A stretch of DNA of 64,000 nt, taken from contig OX595990.1 of the NCBI GenBank assembly GCA_951394045.1, positions 3,621,029 through 3,685,028 on the forward strand, written 5' to 3'. The notes under the pieces were generated by a model. That model saw only the letters and a list, made by a program, of their open reading frames with translations. It did not search any database and had not been told where the DNA came from. The number at the start of each line of letters is the position of its first letter. Position 1 is the first letter of the stretch. Origin of the DNA: Nitzschia sp. DOCU1. Its lineage: Eukaryota; Bacillariophyta; Bacillariophyceae; Bacillariales; Bacillariaceae. The position numbers and the translations under genes are program-made. Positions 29,501 through 39,039 of this stretch are shown here, piece after piece.

Positions 29501-29614
29501 CGAGGGGGCGACCCATAGAAGACACTCGGAAGGATCAAAGGCAGATGTCGACGTGACGGTCGTGTCACCGACAGACAGTAGCAGCAATAACAAGGTGGCT
29601 CGACCTGTCGTCAT
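26582..29614 (-). CDS. Secreted tandem-SET / 2OG-Fe(II) oxygenase-like / ShKT-like protein (intact paralogue)
   Basis: 1010 residues, one exon. Signal peptide about 1-25. SET-like module 1: GxG opening PGAGLGVFNG (41-50), then DPGVGG and IFSDYG (181-186), lacking a clear NHS motif. SET module 2: RGAFARR (348-354), YINHSLEPNV (428-437), GEEIVLDYG (481-489), i.e. the SAM-binding and catalytic-Tyr motifs are all present. An acidic linker lies at about 645-672. Oxygenase-like domain: His829-Tyr-Asp831 in YVHYDMTDTGGKFFNV, His885 and Arg900, fitting the iron triad and 2-oxoglutarate Arg. C-terminus: four Cys (968, 977, 988, 992) spaced as in ShKT domains, which usually have six. The signal peptide implies work in the secretory route or outside, unlike histone SET enzymes. 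Substrate unknown. It is paralogous to the interrupted gene at 2958-11574. Confidence 0.85.
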   Translation of the reverse strand: MTTGRATLLLLLLSVGDTTVTSTSAFDPSECLLWVAPSTIPGAGLGVFNGATEIDAGVADALDVDQVVLPFINMEINNGGFEGNSQSAAASNWRDYLMNFVISPLTFKWHDHFTTDTMFFASGTGSLVNSKTSVLSIDEPYDLEVDSLDMHRTTDPGVGGFSTIHGYHTPTITKIPPFSEIFSDYGETWFADKVEMLGGKVPRPEDYQIAQDVLSEFGKLQHLYGLPETTMQAFYQLLFERLDNSQQEYDESFQSFVKTHLNNDQKDLSTKILPDIAALLQRMLDLNEGSILAFPTEWADVKAAIETGSSLRDVEQAKSIRSLEYLEKYGRCMDGLVVGESQIPQAGRGAFARRSVAQGEVVAHSPLFHIIDRNMLKMYATRLVEDDKESWEERDVDDPIGWQIALNYCFGRPDTTLLLCPYGSSAFYINHSLEPNVKVVWANNTSWMDPKCLAMTPKRMGFQQSTCLAVDYVALRDIQEGEEIVLDYGPDWQGAWQRHLNTWKPEDDFDFYVRASDMNKDLTSPLTTLQEEEDGEPYSPNLQFHCRHPKDKTMHPCDILRRDTVGRDEDGTQIYSYTVHLEINSNEFPADETLELHSGLARKDVLFVDQWDADDEYLPNAFRQPMHMPDEIFSERWRNKNPSRLQTGEDDDCADRDGECPWGDDDGEEDDQAHDFVSSPHLRPGEIQPIRWADTKARVNQYSARVGLDPKLTQELLSYAKRLGIIDLFWDLLQLKEPLTPGSHKFFNVDPSDDQLMYFVNRPEKKWLSNMHWANAGNEHTHEDYLKVLAAGNFDQTLDAIGRFFNLDGLFVQGVCFMGVSHCDQGYVHYDMTDTGGKFFNVIIPLVAVENSPPEFILQDDATSREGRAKYVFDEAMVVGDDAMHGTAACDYVSDKSGIRISASIYIADVNEDNVDIITSDTTTIFPIPMDTDWAMASRARHWGGDNRLVGDRGRKPISSNVDEWDNCAELAAKGACETDAWDMRASCVRTCGVFLPDDSNEDENSVSYS

Positions 29615-30723
29615 TGTCTTTAGCTCTTTGCATACAAACGACGTTTTTGTGTGTTCAAATGAAGCAATGACCCTTCATCCAACGCATATCCAAGTGCAAA
29701 TCCAACAAGTTGCCATCGTTGGAGGTTCGGATTGTGTCATCTTCTAACTTTCAATGAATCTTGCAAGGGATGGCTTCGCATTCTTTTAGGCGGGAAAAAA
29801 GATGCGCGCAACTGTATGTGCGGTAGTGCCCGAAAGGACCCGGAGAAAGCCCTTTCTAGGTATGTGGTTAGGCACGATATCTGTTAATGTACGTTGGTGG
29901 ATTTAGTGGCCTGGCTTGTTGCGTCGTTGAGCAGCACTCAGCATGGCTTCGGTAGCTATTGTCATTGGACTATGTACTGCTACCGCCACAAATAGAGCAG
30001 CATAGAGTACGCACTATCAATTTGGCAACTCCCGTGATGACCAAAGAGGATCGACACTCTCGCTTCTTGCGTTGCCGCCGGCCATTAGACTCATTTGACC
30101 TGTTAGTCTTCGCATCTGCGAAGTAGCTACGGTAGTGCGAATGAGCTATTCTCTTGAGACTTTGCCATGGCTTGTTCTTCCGTCCCAATACTCGTGAGGT
30201 GATGACGCCGCCATCGATGTTAGTTTGGAAATCTACCCAGATAGAAGCGCTAGGTAGGGCCCGTCTGAATCGTGCAAACGAGTCAAGAACATCCATGAAT
30301 TCCAATTGTTCTAGAATTCCGAAGGGACTTAAGAGAGGGCACATGCCAAGTATTAACAACTATCTGGGGCTATTTTAATGTCCAAGTCGGGCTCAAACAT
30401 GCTTTAATTCCCACCAGAGCGGGTGTGCGACAAAACGTGTCTTGTGTATCAAATCAAACGCGGTTTCCGACAAGCAACACCACATCCAACAAAACAATGA
30501 AAGGTCCACGCTGCTACTCTAGTAGCAGCGTCATTACAACAACTTCAGTGGGCCGGTCAAAGCAGCAAAAAGGCGACTTGAGCGCACAGACCTACTACGT
30601 CTCTGGTGTCATGATTCGTAGCTAGTACTATCTGCTCGGTGCCTCTCTTGCTAGTACCGCTTTTCAAATAAGAACGACAAACGCCAGCATCAAAGTCAAA
30701 AGGGACAGACATAAAGCCAGTTC
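29615..30723. other. Intergenic between divergent genes
   Basis: 1.1 kb shared upstream region of the SET/oxygenase gene and the CGRG-domain gene. No gene features. Scattered CTAGTAGTAC-like stretches recur here and elsewhere. Confidence 0.4.
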
Positions 30724-32010
30724 ATGTTGCTCCTGTTACCAAAGGAGTTTGAAGACCTTAGCGTATCGGGCGATCGGTTGACACCAATGGATGGGTCGTT
30801 GAGTGAGGATAACTCGGACTTCAGTCAATCCGAGTCTACCCATTCTTCTTCGACCATCGCAGCAGGGGCGCCCTCCGAGGACGCTTCGATTTCGACCAAA
30901 GGAAGAGTAAACCTATCAGCATTGGCGACTCACAAACAACCGACTGAGCCATTAACAGAAGAAGGCATCCCGGGTAAATGGGACGTCCTTTGCGGTCGAG
31001 GTCGAGGATTTTACGAGCACCTGGGAAACCGACGATTTCTTTCCATCCTGGAGCCTTATAAAATTGAGTATCAAACAGCCACCAAGGCTCAGAAATCAAG
31101 CATTGCTCGACAAGTAGCCGATTTGATATTGGAACCGCACGAGGAGGTTTCCCAGGATGAAAGCGGCCGAGTCCAAGTCCATACAATCAGGTTCTGGCGA
31201 AAGGCACACTGTGATTCTTCTCGAAACAAACAGTCCTCCAAAAGGAAGAAGCAAAAGTCCTCAAAGAATCCAGCTACCGAATGGATCGAGCTTGATGAAA
31301 CGGAAGTCCTCAAGAAAGTAGCTCATACTCTACGGGAAACAAAGTCCATCGTTCGATCCTCAAAACGTTCCACTCGTTCTTCTGGCAAAAATTCCCCAGT
31401 AACGAGTCCCCAAACGAGTCCTTCTATTCGAGCAACTGCTAGCGAGGATCATGACATGAATTCCGTCCCTTTCCAGCTCTCTTTTGATGACGATCAAAAG
31501 CCAAAAGCCGTGGATTTTCCTTCTCGAACGCATGAAGACTCTGACGCGGGTAGTGTCCCACAACAGCATCCACTACCCGAGCAGTTTTATTCCCCAATGC
31601 CACTTTATGCGTCTTCAAGGGCGGCACATGCTGGCATTCGTCACGACTCCCAAGCGTCGGATTCTTTGTTCCATTCCTTTCCTTTGTCTTCTCCCAGAGC
31701 CAGTCAAGACTCGTTCTTCTCCTCTGAAGATTTCCACGGGGACAATTCGACACCTTCGTGGTCCAATCATGTCCATCGTGCCGTTGCAGAGCCTCTTATT
31801 CACCCTGGGGAATCGATACGCACATCATCCCGCGAAGTGGCCATGTTGTTACGGCAACCGCTGTATTCATTGTCGGGGGAAGATGACTGGGACATTGAGG
31901 AGGCTGATGCTGATAACAATGAGCCCAGGAACAAAGAACAAGATGATGCTTTTGACGACAATGATGACAGCTGCCATCGAACTTTGCATAGACCTCGATT
32001 CAACTGGTAG
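30724..32010 (+). CDS. CGRG-domain (DUF6824-type) protein, probable nuclear regulator
   Basis: 428 residues, one exon. Residues 86-205 form the domain: WDVLCGRGRGFYEHLGNRRF, then the helical KAQKSSIARQVADLI, HTIRFWRK, and the closing ETEVLKKVAHTLRE. This DVLCGRG...H.GN..F pattern is typical of a domain greatly expanded in diatoms (DUF6824); its function is not established. A Lys/Arg-rich loop (SSKRKKQKSSK, about 171-181) may be a nuclear signal. N- and C-terminal parts are Ser-rich and disordered, and the C-terminus is acidic (DDWDIEEADADNNEP). A DNA-related role is an inference from basic patches and acidic tail. Confidence 0.8.
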   Translation: MLLLLPKEFEDLSVSGDRLTPMDGSLSEDNSDFSQSESTHSSSTIAAGAPSEDASISTKGRVNLSALATHKQPTEPLTEEGIPGKWDVLCGRGRGFYEHLGNRRFLSILEPYKIEYQTATKAQKSSIARQVADLILEPHEEVSQDESGRVQVHTIRFWRKAHCDSSRNKQSSKRKKQKSSKNPATEWIELDETEVLKKVAHTLRETKSIVRSSKRSTRSSGKNSPVTSPQTSPSIRATASEDHDMNSVPFQLSFDDDQKPKAVDFPSRTHEDSDAGSVPQQHPLPEQFYSPMPLYASSRAAHAGIRHDSQASDSLFHSFPLSSPRASQDSFFSSEDFHGDNSTPSWSNHVHRAVAEPLIHPGESIRTSSREVAMLLRQPLYSLSGEDDWDIEEADADNNEPRNKEQDDAFDDNDDSCHRTLHRPRFNW

Positions 32011-33124
32011 TCGAAACGCTGGGGTCCATAGTAGTAGTTTGGACGCGGTGGTGGTAACAATAGCACACATAGCTGCAATGATGACCCCGCAGGAACAAAT
32101 TATCGTTCGTTTGAGAACAAGGCCGATTGATCATCTCATAAATGTATTGTATTCCTGTTTGGTCTATAGCCAAGGTTATCGGCAACCTTCCGCACCACGG
32201 CCTTTACCGCCGCTCTTGTGTCCTCTGATCGTTTGTCACTAGCCACCCAGCAAAGTCGGTAGCATATTTCGACATGCAATGAAGTCCCCTAGCTCCCCCC
32301 GCTGAGAGATCAAATGGAATTACATCGATACGACCTCCATTCTCTTGTTCTAAATAAAGGCGGGCATCAAATCCCCATCGTAGAGAATCCTGGACCGTTG
32401 CAGCAGCAGCAGCAGCAGCAGCAGCGGTGGCGACAACTTTAACGCTAGCATCGAGCGACTTAACTCGCCGCGTATTAGCGCCCTGATGATGGCGGCAACG
32501 AGATCATCGTCATAAGCTGGAATTCAGAGACTGCGTTATCATCCTGCTGCCAATAAAAAATATAACGACTCTTGGGGTAATACAAGTTTATCCTTCCTTT
32601 CGACCCGAATGAAAAGATAGGCGGAATGGAGAGGAAGTGCGATGAACCCTTTTTCTTCTCGCCAAAAGCAGAGGGCGACACCGAAATGCGGACTTCGTCC
32701 CAAAGGAGAGCTCGCACGCATACGTCACACGTCATGAAGATATCTTCCCGTTATTGATTCATTGATGAACGATCTCTCGGATCGCCTTTCCATTTCCATA
32801 CTTCCCGCCGACCATGGATACGTTGCCTAAACCATAGCATACTCATAACCGACCACTGCATCTTTGACCGTGATACCTGCTGCGCATGAAGCAACGTCGT
32901 GGTATCGTGGCTAAACGAAAGAATGGATATGATGGTGGTGCTGTCGCCGTGCTGGGCCCCGCTGTAAAAGAACCAGCGAGAATGCCGCCAACAACGACGG
33001 TGCCCTCTACTAGTAGGAGATCATTCACAATATAGCAGCGTGCATCGACCCGGACACTTTTGCTTCCATGACGGCAACAAGTTAAGCTGACCTCAAAGCA
33101 AGGAAGTAGTAGTCGGGACCGGCT
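32011..33124. other. Intergenic with a CAG tract
   Basis: No supported gene. Contains (CAG)8 at 32401-32424 outside any recognised coding frame. Confidence 0.45.
32401..32424. repeat. (CAG)8 microsatellite
   Basis: Eight perfect CAG units followed by CGG. Confidence 0.95.
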
Positions 33125-34390
33125 ATGGAGTTTTATGAGTCGAGATCGGTGCTGCTTTTCCTGGAAGTCATGTACAGCAGAACTTTTGCTCCCCGTTGGC
33201 GGGATCATTCTCCGCCGACTCTTTTTCCTTGCTTGTTTCCATGGAGAGTGCTGCACATTGGTATGCTAAAGGAGGGAGTATTACTCTTTCCTGAGAGCAA
33301 GAACACGAGGCTCGCTAACGGTAGTATGCTTCGCCCCAAGTCGACGCGAAAACAAGAAGCGTGGCAATGTCTTTGGAATTGTTGGTGGGGATATCTGGTT
33401 GTACTGTCAATGATGAAGACAACTTTTACGGCTCACTCGTCGGTTCTGCGGGGCATGCTGGTTCTTCGTATATTTTTTCGTGGAATGCAGAAAGATGGTG
33501 GAACAGCAACCGCTATTACATCAACGCAAACTATAGTTGTGGATGTCCATGTCGAGGTGGTCGAACTCATTCACGACGGTTGCTGACGGTGCAAAAGTCG
33601 GCCTGTCTTTTTTCACGTACTCTACTACAGTGTCGAGCACCCTCGTGGCATCCTAAAGCGCTGCTCGATTTGGATTTCTTCTTGACGTCAGCGTCATTAC
33701 TCCCCGCAATGCTGCCCAACACGCGACCAGACTACGCGGTATTGTTTCCTCGGAGAATGTGGCGCAACGTAGTTTGGGCGCTGCACAATCATTCCGGTAC
33801 AGAAGGAAGCAAGAACCTATTGTCGAAATGGCCATGGACTGGATGAGTCGAGATCGGCGGCGGCGGCTTGTGGGGCTCACGAACGACAGAGTCTGTGGAA
33901 TCGGTGTGATCATTCTCCGTCGATCATTGCTTGCTTGTTTTTTTTTTTCGTGGACGGTGTAATCCATTGATTTGCTAGCGGAGTGAGTACTACATTGTGC
34001 AGAGAGCAAGAGAACGAGTAATGATGTGCTCTGTCGGATTGCCTACTTTTGGTAGTGCTGCCGACCCCGACATGCTTCTCTGGAAATGCCGACGCGGAAA
34101 AAGAAGCGTGGTAACGTCTTTTGCAGGAAACAAATATTCGTCCGTAACGATACGAAAATGGTGGCGACGACTGATACGTGACGATACTGCCCGCTGCTGC
34201 GGAGCAGCCGTTTTGGAAGTCCATTTCGAGGCTCGGTCCGCCTTTCCACTGAGTCTACCACAGAGTCGCGATACCAAGGAACATTACCGAACATCCAACT
34301 ATGATTGCTGTCTTCAGGTCAACAATGGTTCTTTGTCATGGCGTCATTGTCCTTACGTTTCGCTTTCGCGATGGGCCCAACACTGAGAGC
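33125..34390. repeat. Old, diverged tandem duplication, about 718-bp offset
   Basis: ATGAGTCGAGATCGG occurs at about 33135 and 33844. Both are followed by GATCATTCTCCG, a GAGAGCAAGA motif, AAGAAGCGTGG and a TGGA(T/A)GTCCAT(G/T)TCGAGG block in the same order. Many substitutions and indels separate the copies. Open frames across it lack family features, so a decayed duplicated gene is possible but unproven. Confidence 0.55.
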
Positions 34391-35230
34391 AAGAGCACGC
34401 GGTAATGTCCCTTGGGGTAAGCGGTGCGACTTATCAATTCAGTACGTTGTGGTTCTTCTATATTGCAAAACTGGGATAGGGTCTGGGGCAACAACCAAGA
34501 ACAGAATTACAAGCGAAGCATCATCCCCCAGTCCTTTCTGTAGTGACTTTCTTTCAAGGAAATCAACCTTTGAGTTAGGCGTTATTTTTTCCACGGTCTT
34601 TGTTACTCGGCTTTAACGTCGTAAGAGGAGAGGCTCAAAAGCTGGTTGATGCACACTCGTACAACGCAACCTTTCGATACAACTTTAAATGAGTCGTGGT
34701 GCTACACGCACCTGATGATCTACCCCACCGATTATGCAAACACCCACTGGTTTCAAACAAGGACGAGGCGGGCGTTGTTGTTTCCGTTGCGATTGCTACG
34801 ATATTCCTCGATTTTCGTGATGGAGTGTAGCGTACAGCTCCCGCCAAAAGCAATGGGCGTTCCACAAAAAAGTCCCCTTTATCTGGTAATGATAGGGACC
34901 GAAACGCGGGAGTCGCTACTATTGCTAACTTTTTCCTTACATTTTCTTCGACGCCAGACCCGGCCGAAATAAGGGACGAAACACACCACGAGTTGATAAT
35001 GCAACATCAGTTTAACAAATTTATCGACGACTAATAGTAAATTCTAGTTTAAAACACAAAGTCGTTGTTGTTGCGGTTGCAATAGTTGATCTTCTCAGCA
35101 CGTGTACGGGCTTCTAGGATTACACCTCGACTGTTGATGAGCGATTTTCCATTGTCCGCCTTTATTTGTAGACAAACATATACTGTGTGTTTGGCAGTTA
35201 TAGTTGTTGCTGTTGTTATTGCCCGAATTT
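34391..35230. other. Intergenic
   Basis: Nothing supported beyond short open frames. An AT-rich stretch at about 34990-35060 lies in the 3' flank of the SnoaL-like gene. Confidence 0.4.
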
Positions 35231-36265
35231 TCAGCACTTGTCGAGGCAGGCTTCAGGCATCATACTTGAGTGTTGATGGGCGATTTTCCATTGTCCATCT
35301 TCATGGGCATATACAAAAGAGTATCGTGCCTTGACTTTCTTGCCCGAAGCCCCCATGGTGAATTCGTACACTCCCACGTCTTTGCACCAATTGGGGCCAA
35401 ACTTGACGTGCGACTCCAAAATGACACCCTGAGGCTTTTGCTTCAAAAAGTCGACGAAATAGGCTTCAATCCCCTCCGGAGTGGTACGGGGCGTGTCCGA
35501 TACCGTCGGAAGCAAGACAGCGTCCTTGGTATAGCGAGCCGCAACGGCGGCTGGGTCCAACGTATCCAAAGCAGCGTTCCACAGGTGAAACAAATTTTGG
35601 ACTTGACACTTGGTGAGCTTGAGGGCATCATCTTGCGTGACTTGTTCGGGCATGTAGCTCGAATGATGGTGCAGAATCTTCCATTGGCCGCCCTCTTTTC
35701 TGTAGACAAAGGAATATCGTGCCTTGACGCGCTTGTTATTGGCGGCGCCCATTGTGAATTCATAAAGGCCTGCATCCATGGCCCAGTTGTCCTGGACGGC
35801 AATCTTGCCCTCGAGGATTTCGCCCTGGGGTTTGAGTTTAAGAAATGCCTCGAAGTAATCTAGGATCGCATCAGGATCCGAGCGGGGCTTGTCAGATACC
35901 GTGGGCAGCAAGTAGGCATCCTTGGTGTAGCGCTTGGCAACAATCTTGGGCTCGCCTGTGGCCAGCGCGTCGTTCCATAGATAAAAGAGATTTCGAATAG
36001 CTTCCTCGTCGCTAGTCGAAGTAGCAGTGTCCTTCTTGGCAACTACCTTTCCTTTCTTCTTGGAATCCTTGGTGACAAGTTCGGCTGCCGCATCTTTCGG
36101 CGAGACCTTGGTAGATCCAGCCCCAAAGAACAAACCGAACAAGTTAAGTTCGGTGGTCGACGCCGGTGCAACAGCAGACGAGGGCCTGGTGTTAGCAGCA
36201 GGAACAAAAGCTTCCGTGGACGACGCCACGATGGCCGCCAAGAGAATCTGAGTAGCAAACTTCAT
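35231..36265 (-). CDS. Plastid-targeted protein with two SnoaL/NTF2-like domains
   Basis: 344 residues, one exon. The N-terminus is a bipartite plastid presequence: signal peptide 1-19 ending SSTEA, then Phe20 (FVPAANTRPSSAVAP), matching the A-F cleavage rule of secondary red plastids, followed by a Ser/Thr/Ala transit part. A Lys-rich linker runs about 62-80. Domain 1 (about 86-210) and domain 2 (about 218-340) are tandem copies: IRNLFYLWNDAL / VQNLFHLWNAAL, RYTKDAYLLPTVSD / RYTKDAVLLPTVSD, YEFTMGA in both, RYSFVY in both, and WKILHHHSSYMPE / WKIAHQHSSMMPE. This is the SnoaL-like / DUF4440 / CaMKII-association-domain fold, which forms dimers. Here the pair could make an internal pseudo-dimer. 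A stromal location is likely. Ligand or reaction unknown. Confidence 0.88.
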   Translation of the reverse strand: MKFATQILLAAIVASSTEAFVPAANTRPSSAVAPASTTELNLFGLFFGAGSTKVSPKDAAAELVTKDSKKKGKVVAKKDTATSTSDEEAIRNLFYLWNDALATGEPKIVAKRYTKDAYLLPTVSDKPRSDPDAILDYFEAFLKLKPQGEILEGKIAVQDNWAMDAGLYEFTMGAANNKRVKARYSFVYRKEGGQWKILHHHSSYMPEQVTQDDALKLTKCQVQNLFHLWNAALDTLDPAAVAARYTKDAVLLPTVSDTPRTTPEGIEAYFVDFLKQKPQGVILESHVKFGPNWCKDVGVYEFTMGASGKKVKARYSFVYAHEDGQWKIAHQHSSMMPEACLDKC

Positions 36266-37137
36266 TTTGTTTTGATGGTTCTACCTTAGGTTGATTTGAT
36301 GTCTTGGGGGTTCAATCCAAAACTACACGGACACGATGAAGTGTCGGCGGAAATAATGACGACGATCCGACTTTGGCAGATGGAAGAATTCAGGAGGAAT
36401 CTTGCGTCAGCCATAAACCACATCCTTTGTCGCGAATCTATTGGCTCAAATAGTGCTCGCCGAATGTGGCATCATGTCGACGTGGTGTGTCAACTCCTAA
36501 ACGCAGAAAGGAGGACGTCACTTTGATGTGCCCACAATTTCCGGAAGCAGAAAGACAGACGTCAGCATAAGCCCACAAAGATACTCCGAATTGATGCGAA
36601 CGTACCAGGTACCCGGTACGAGACGACGACGACGACGACGACGATTGATTGAACGTTCGCTTCTCGAGAAGCTACAGTATCATTCCATGTATGATATCAT
36701 GGCTGTGGCATGTGCTAACTACTGTTGGTGTATGCAGCTGGCGTTTTGGGATTTTCATTGGTGGTAGTTAGGTTTAGGTCTACTACTGCACTACCGGTAG
36801 CACCAGGGCGGCGGAACACCATAAGATCTACTCCTACTCTCACTTGCAGCATTTCCTCCTCCGATGACAATCATAGAGTTAATGTCAACAACCATTCATT
36901 TTTTACTGCCGCTTACTCCCGTTATTCGTCCACCAAGGAGAAAGCTATCAGCCATGTTAGCACGTCCGTTGACAGTTTTTTCGGTTGTTGTCGCACGAAA
37001 GTACACGTCATTTTACCCGTGCAAATCAGTGTGCGTTCGGACATAGTCAAGACATGCCGTTCGGCATTGCACGACGCGCACACGATCCACGGAATAGAGA
37101 CTTTCGGTCCATAGCACCGCCGCATTGTCGATGACTG
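36266..37137. other. Intergenic between divergent genes
   Basis: Holds a (GAC)n microsatellite at about 36622-36643. Open frames on both strands have no recognisable features. Confidence 0.45.
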
Positions 37138-39039
37138 ATGTACTGTAGCACTTCAATGACAACCATGGGCGACAACAACGAGCCCAGGGAGGACTTTGTA
37201 CGAGACGACTTTTCGTCCTCGTCCTCGTCCTCGTCCTCTCTGGGTAGTGATGATGACTTTGACCCGGCAGCGTTTCTAGAGACGCAAACGGCGGAAGCAG
37301 CTGCTGCCCCCGCCACGAGACGATTTTGGTTTCGTTCGCGATCGGCTGCGACTGTTACGAACGATGCAGCGGCTGCTCCTCCCCCCACGCCTGCCCCCAC
37401 AGCAACGCCAGCATCATCGATGTCACTGGACTTTCCGTACGAGCAAATGTTGCAAATGACTCTCGAGTTAGTCGATGACATTTACTTAAATCTGCGCCCA
37501 GGGGATTCCGTCCTGACCCGATACGGCCGTGGCGTGGTCGTCCAAGCCAATACTGTCCTCAGGATCCGACTGGACTGGGGCGCCACGCTACATTGCCCCG
37601 ATGCCGAACTGGTGCATAAGTTGCTGACCCCCCAGGAATATGAACGCGCCATGGAACACTTGGAAGAAATTCGAAAATTGTCTGTCGCCATCCAATGCCA
37701 CGAGTGGGGCATACCTGTGGAAAAGCAGCCACCTGAAGCTTGTCTGGCGTGCTTGTTTCAAAAGCCAGAATTGCACAATCCTAGCAGAAGAAAGAAGCGC
37801 CACACCCATACTGCCACGAACAACAACCAACAACGAGCTAGTTATTGGAGGCGAGGACGAAGTAGTTCTACGGCTTCTACTAACAGCAGCAGTTCGGCTT
37901 CTGCATCCTCCACCAATCCAAGCAGCGGCGCCAGAAGAACCCAACGTTGTGATGTGTGTGGAAACCCAGTTTGCCGTCAACACAAGATTGCCATGGGCGA
38001 GGAAGTGGAATACTTTGCCATGTGCGTCGATTGTTCGAATGATTTGCACCAATCGCATCAAAATATTGGTTTCCATCACCCACAATTACTACAAAATCTA
38101 CAACGACTGGTTCAATATTATACACGCATGAGTTTGCAACTCGTCTTTTGCATTCCGAATCTAAAACCACTCCAAGAACAATTGACACACAAACAAAAAC
38201 GAGATGGAGCGATATCCTTGGGCAATTCAGCCCTAGGATTTGTCGGAGCCGCCTTGGGCGTCGCCGGTGCTGCGGCTATGTTAACTCCCGCTGGTCCCGC
38301 CATTTTATTAGCAGCCGTGGCCACTTCGGCTACCTCGGGTACCTTTCAAAGCATGCATATGTCCTACAATAAATTTCTAAGCAACAAGACGGCAAATCAA
38401 TTGGCAGACAAATGTTTGGGATGGCATGGATTGTGTTTGGGTATTCTTCAGGCATTGGAAACCCTACGACTAGAATTGCTGGCGCAAGAACACGAAATGA
38501 TGGATTATAGCAAGGTGTCGTCAGCAAATCATCGGAAACAATCCCAACGAGTGGCTCAAAACCAACAACAGCAAAATCAACAAAAACATTTGGAAATTTG
38601 GAATACCTTGGCCATGGGCAGCTTTTCCACCACACGAAGTGCCATGACAGGAGTAGGCGTGACATCGGCCATGGGTGCATCCTATTCCCAAGCCATCAAT
38701 ACTAGTTTGCAGACGCTTCCAGTGGTGGGAGCCGCATTCGGAGTTGGATGCATGGCCATGGATGCGAATAACATGGCCAGCTCCTTGAAGCAATTGAATA
38801 CTCCAGCCAAAAAGGCAGTTGCATTGCAAGGCGTTGAGCAATCCTTTGCGAGGCATGTCGTTACCACCATTGCACCACGAGTTGCCGTCATTGTTCAAGC
38901 CACCCAAGATTTGCAGGAACGAATGGCAGAACGAGAACATGCTGAAGAACGAGCCAGAATTGAACAAGAATTACAAGGACTTGGTGGGGATTGGAAGGAC
39001 GAAGATGAGGACCTAGAACGAGAATTACGAGGACTATAA
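37138..39039 (+). CDS. Zinc-binding, glycine-zipper protein of unknown function
   Basis: 633 residues, one exon; Met at 37156 or 37165 could also be the start. N-terminus: Ser run (26-34), acidic and Ala/Pro-rich disordered segments. About 120-160 holds a small beta domain (DSVLTRYGRGVVVQANTV...IRLDWG) that looks like a KOW/Tudor-type barrel. Then CLAC (202-205) and, after a Ser-rich linker, a zinc cluster with CDVCGNPVCRQH (271-282) and CVDC (296-299). Residues about 362-400 are a hydrophobic Gly/Ala zipper (LGFVGAALGVAGAAAM) and a second small-residue hydrophobic stretch lies near 500-540, both compatible with membrane insertion. Gln-rich segment at about 475-485; charged C-terminal helix. 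No family name is assigned. A membrane-associated scaffold is a guess. The antisense open frame is a shadow. Confidence 0.8.
   Translation: MYCSTSMTTMGDNNEPREDFVRDDFSSSSSSSSSLGSDDDFDPAAFLETQTAEAAAAPATRRFWFRSRSAATVTNDAAAAPPPTPAPTATPASSMSLDFPYEQMLQMTLELVDDIYLNLRPGDSVLTRYGRGVVVQANTVLRIRLDWGATLHCPDAELVHKLLTPQEYERAMEHLEEIRKLSVAIQCHEWGIPVEKQPPEACLACLFQKPELHNPSRRKKRHTHTATNNNQQRASYWRRGRSSSTASTNSSSSASASSTNPSSGARRTQRCDVCGNPVCRQHKIAMGEEVEYFAMCVDCSNDLHQSHQNIGFHHPQLLQNLQRLVQYYTRMSLQLVFCIPNLKPLQEQLTHKQKRDGAISLGNSALGFVGAALGVAGAAAMLTPAGPAILLAAVATSATSGTFQSMHMSYNKFLSNKTANQLADKCLGWHGLCLGILQALETLRLELLAQEHEMMDYSKVSSANHRKQSQRVAQNQQQQNQQKHLEIWNTLAMGSFSTTRSAMTGVGVTSAMGASYSQAINTSLQTLPVVGAAFGVGCMAMDANNMASSLKQLNTPAKKAVALQGVEQSFARHVVTTIAPRVAVIVQATQDLQERMAEREHAEERARIEQELQGLGGDWKDEDEDLERELRGL

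Noticed and set aside
37047..37481. Minus-strand open frame of 144 codons with Val/Gly-rich text
   Set aside because: Overlaps the start of the 633-codon plus-strand gene in antisense and has no features of its own.
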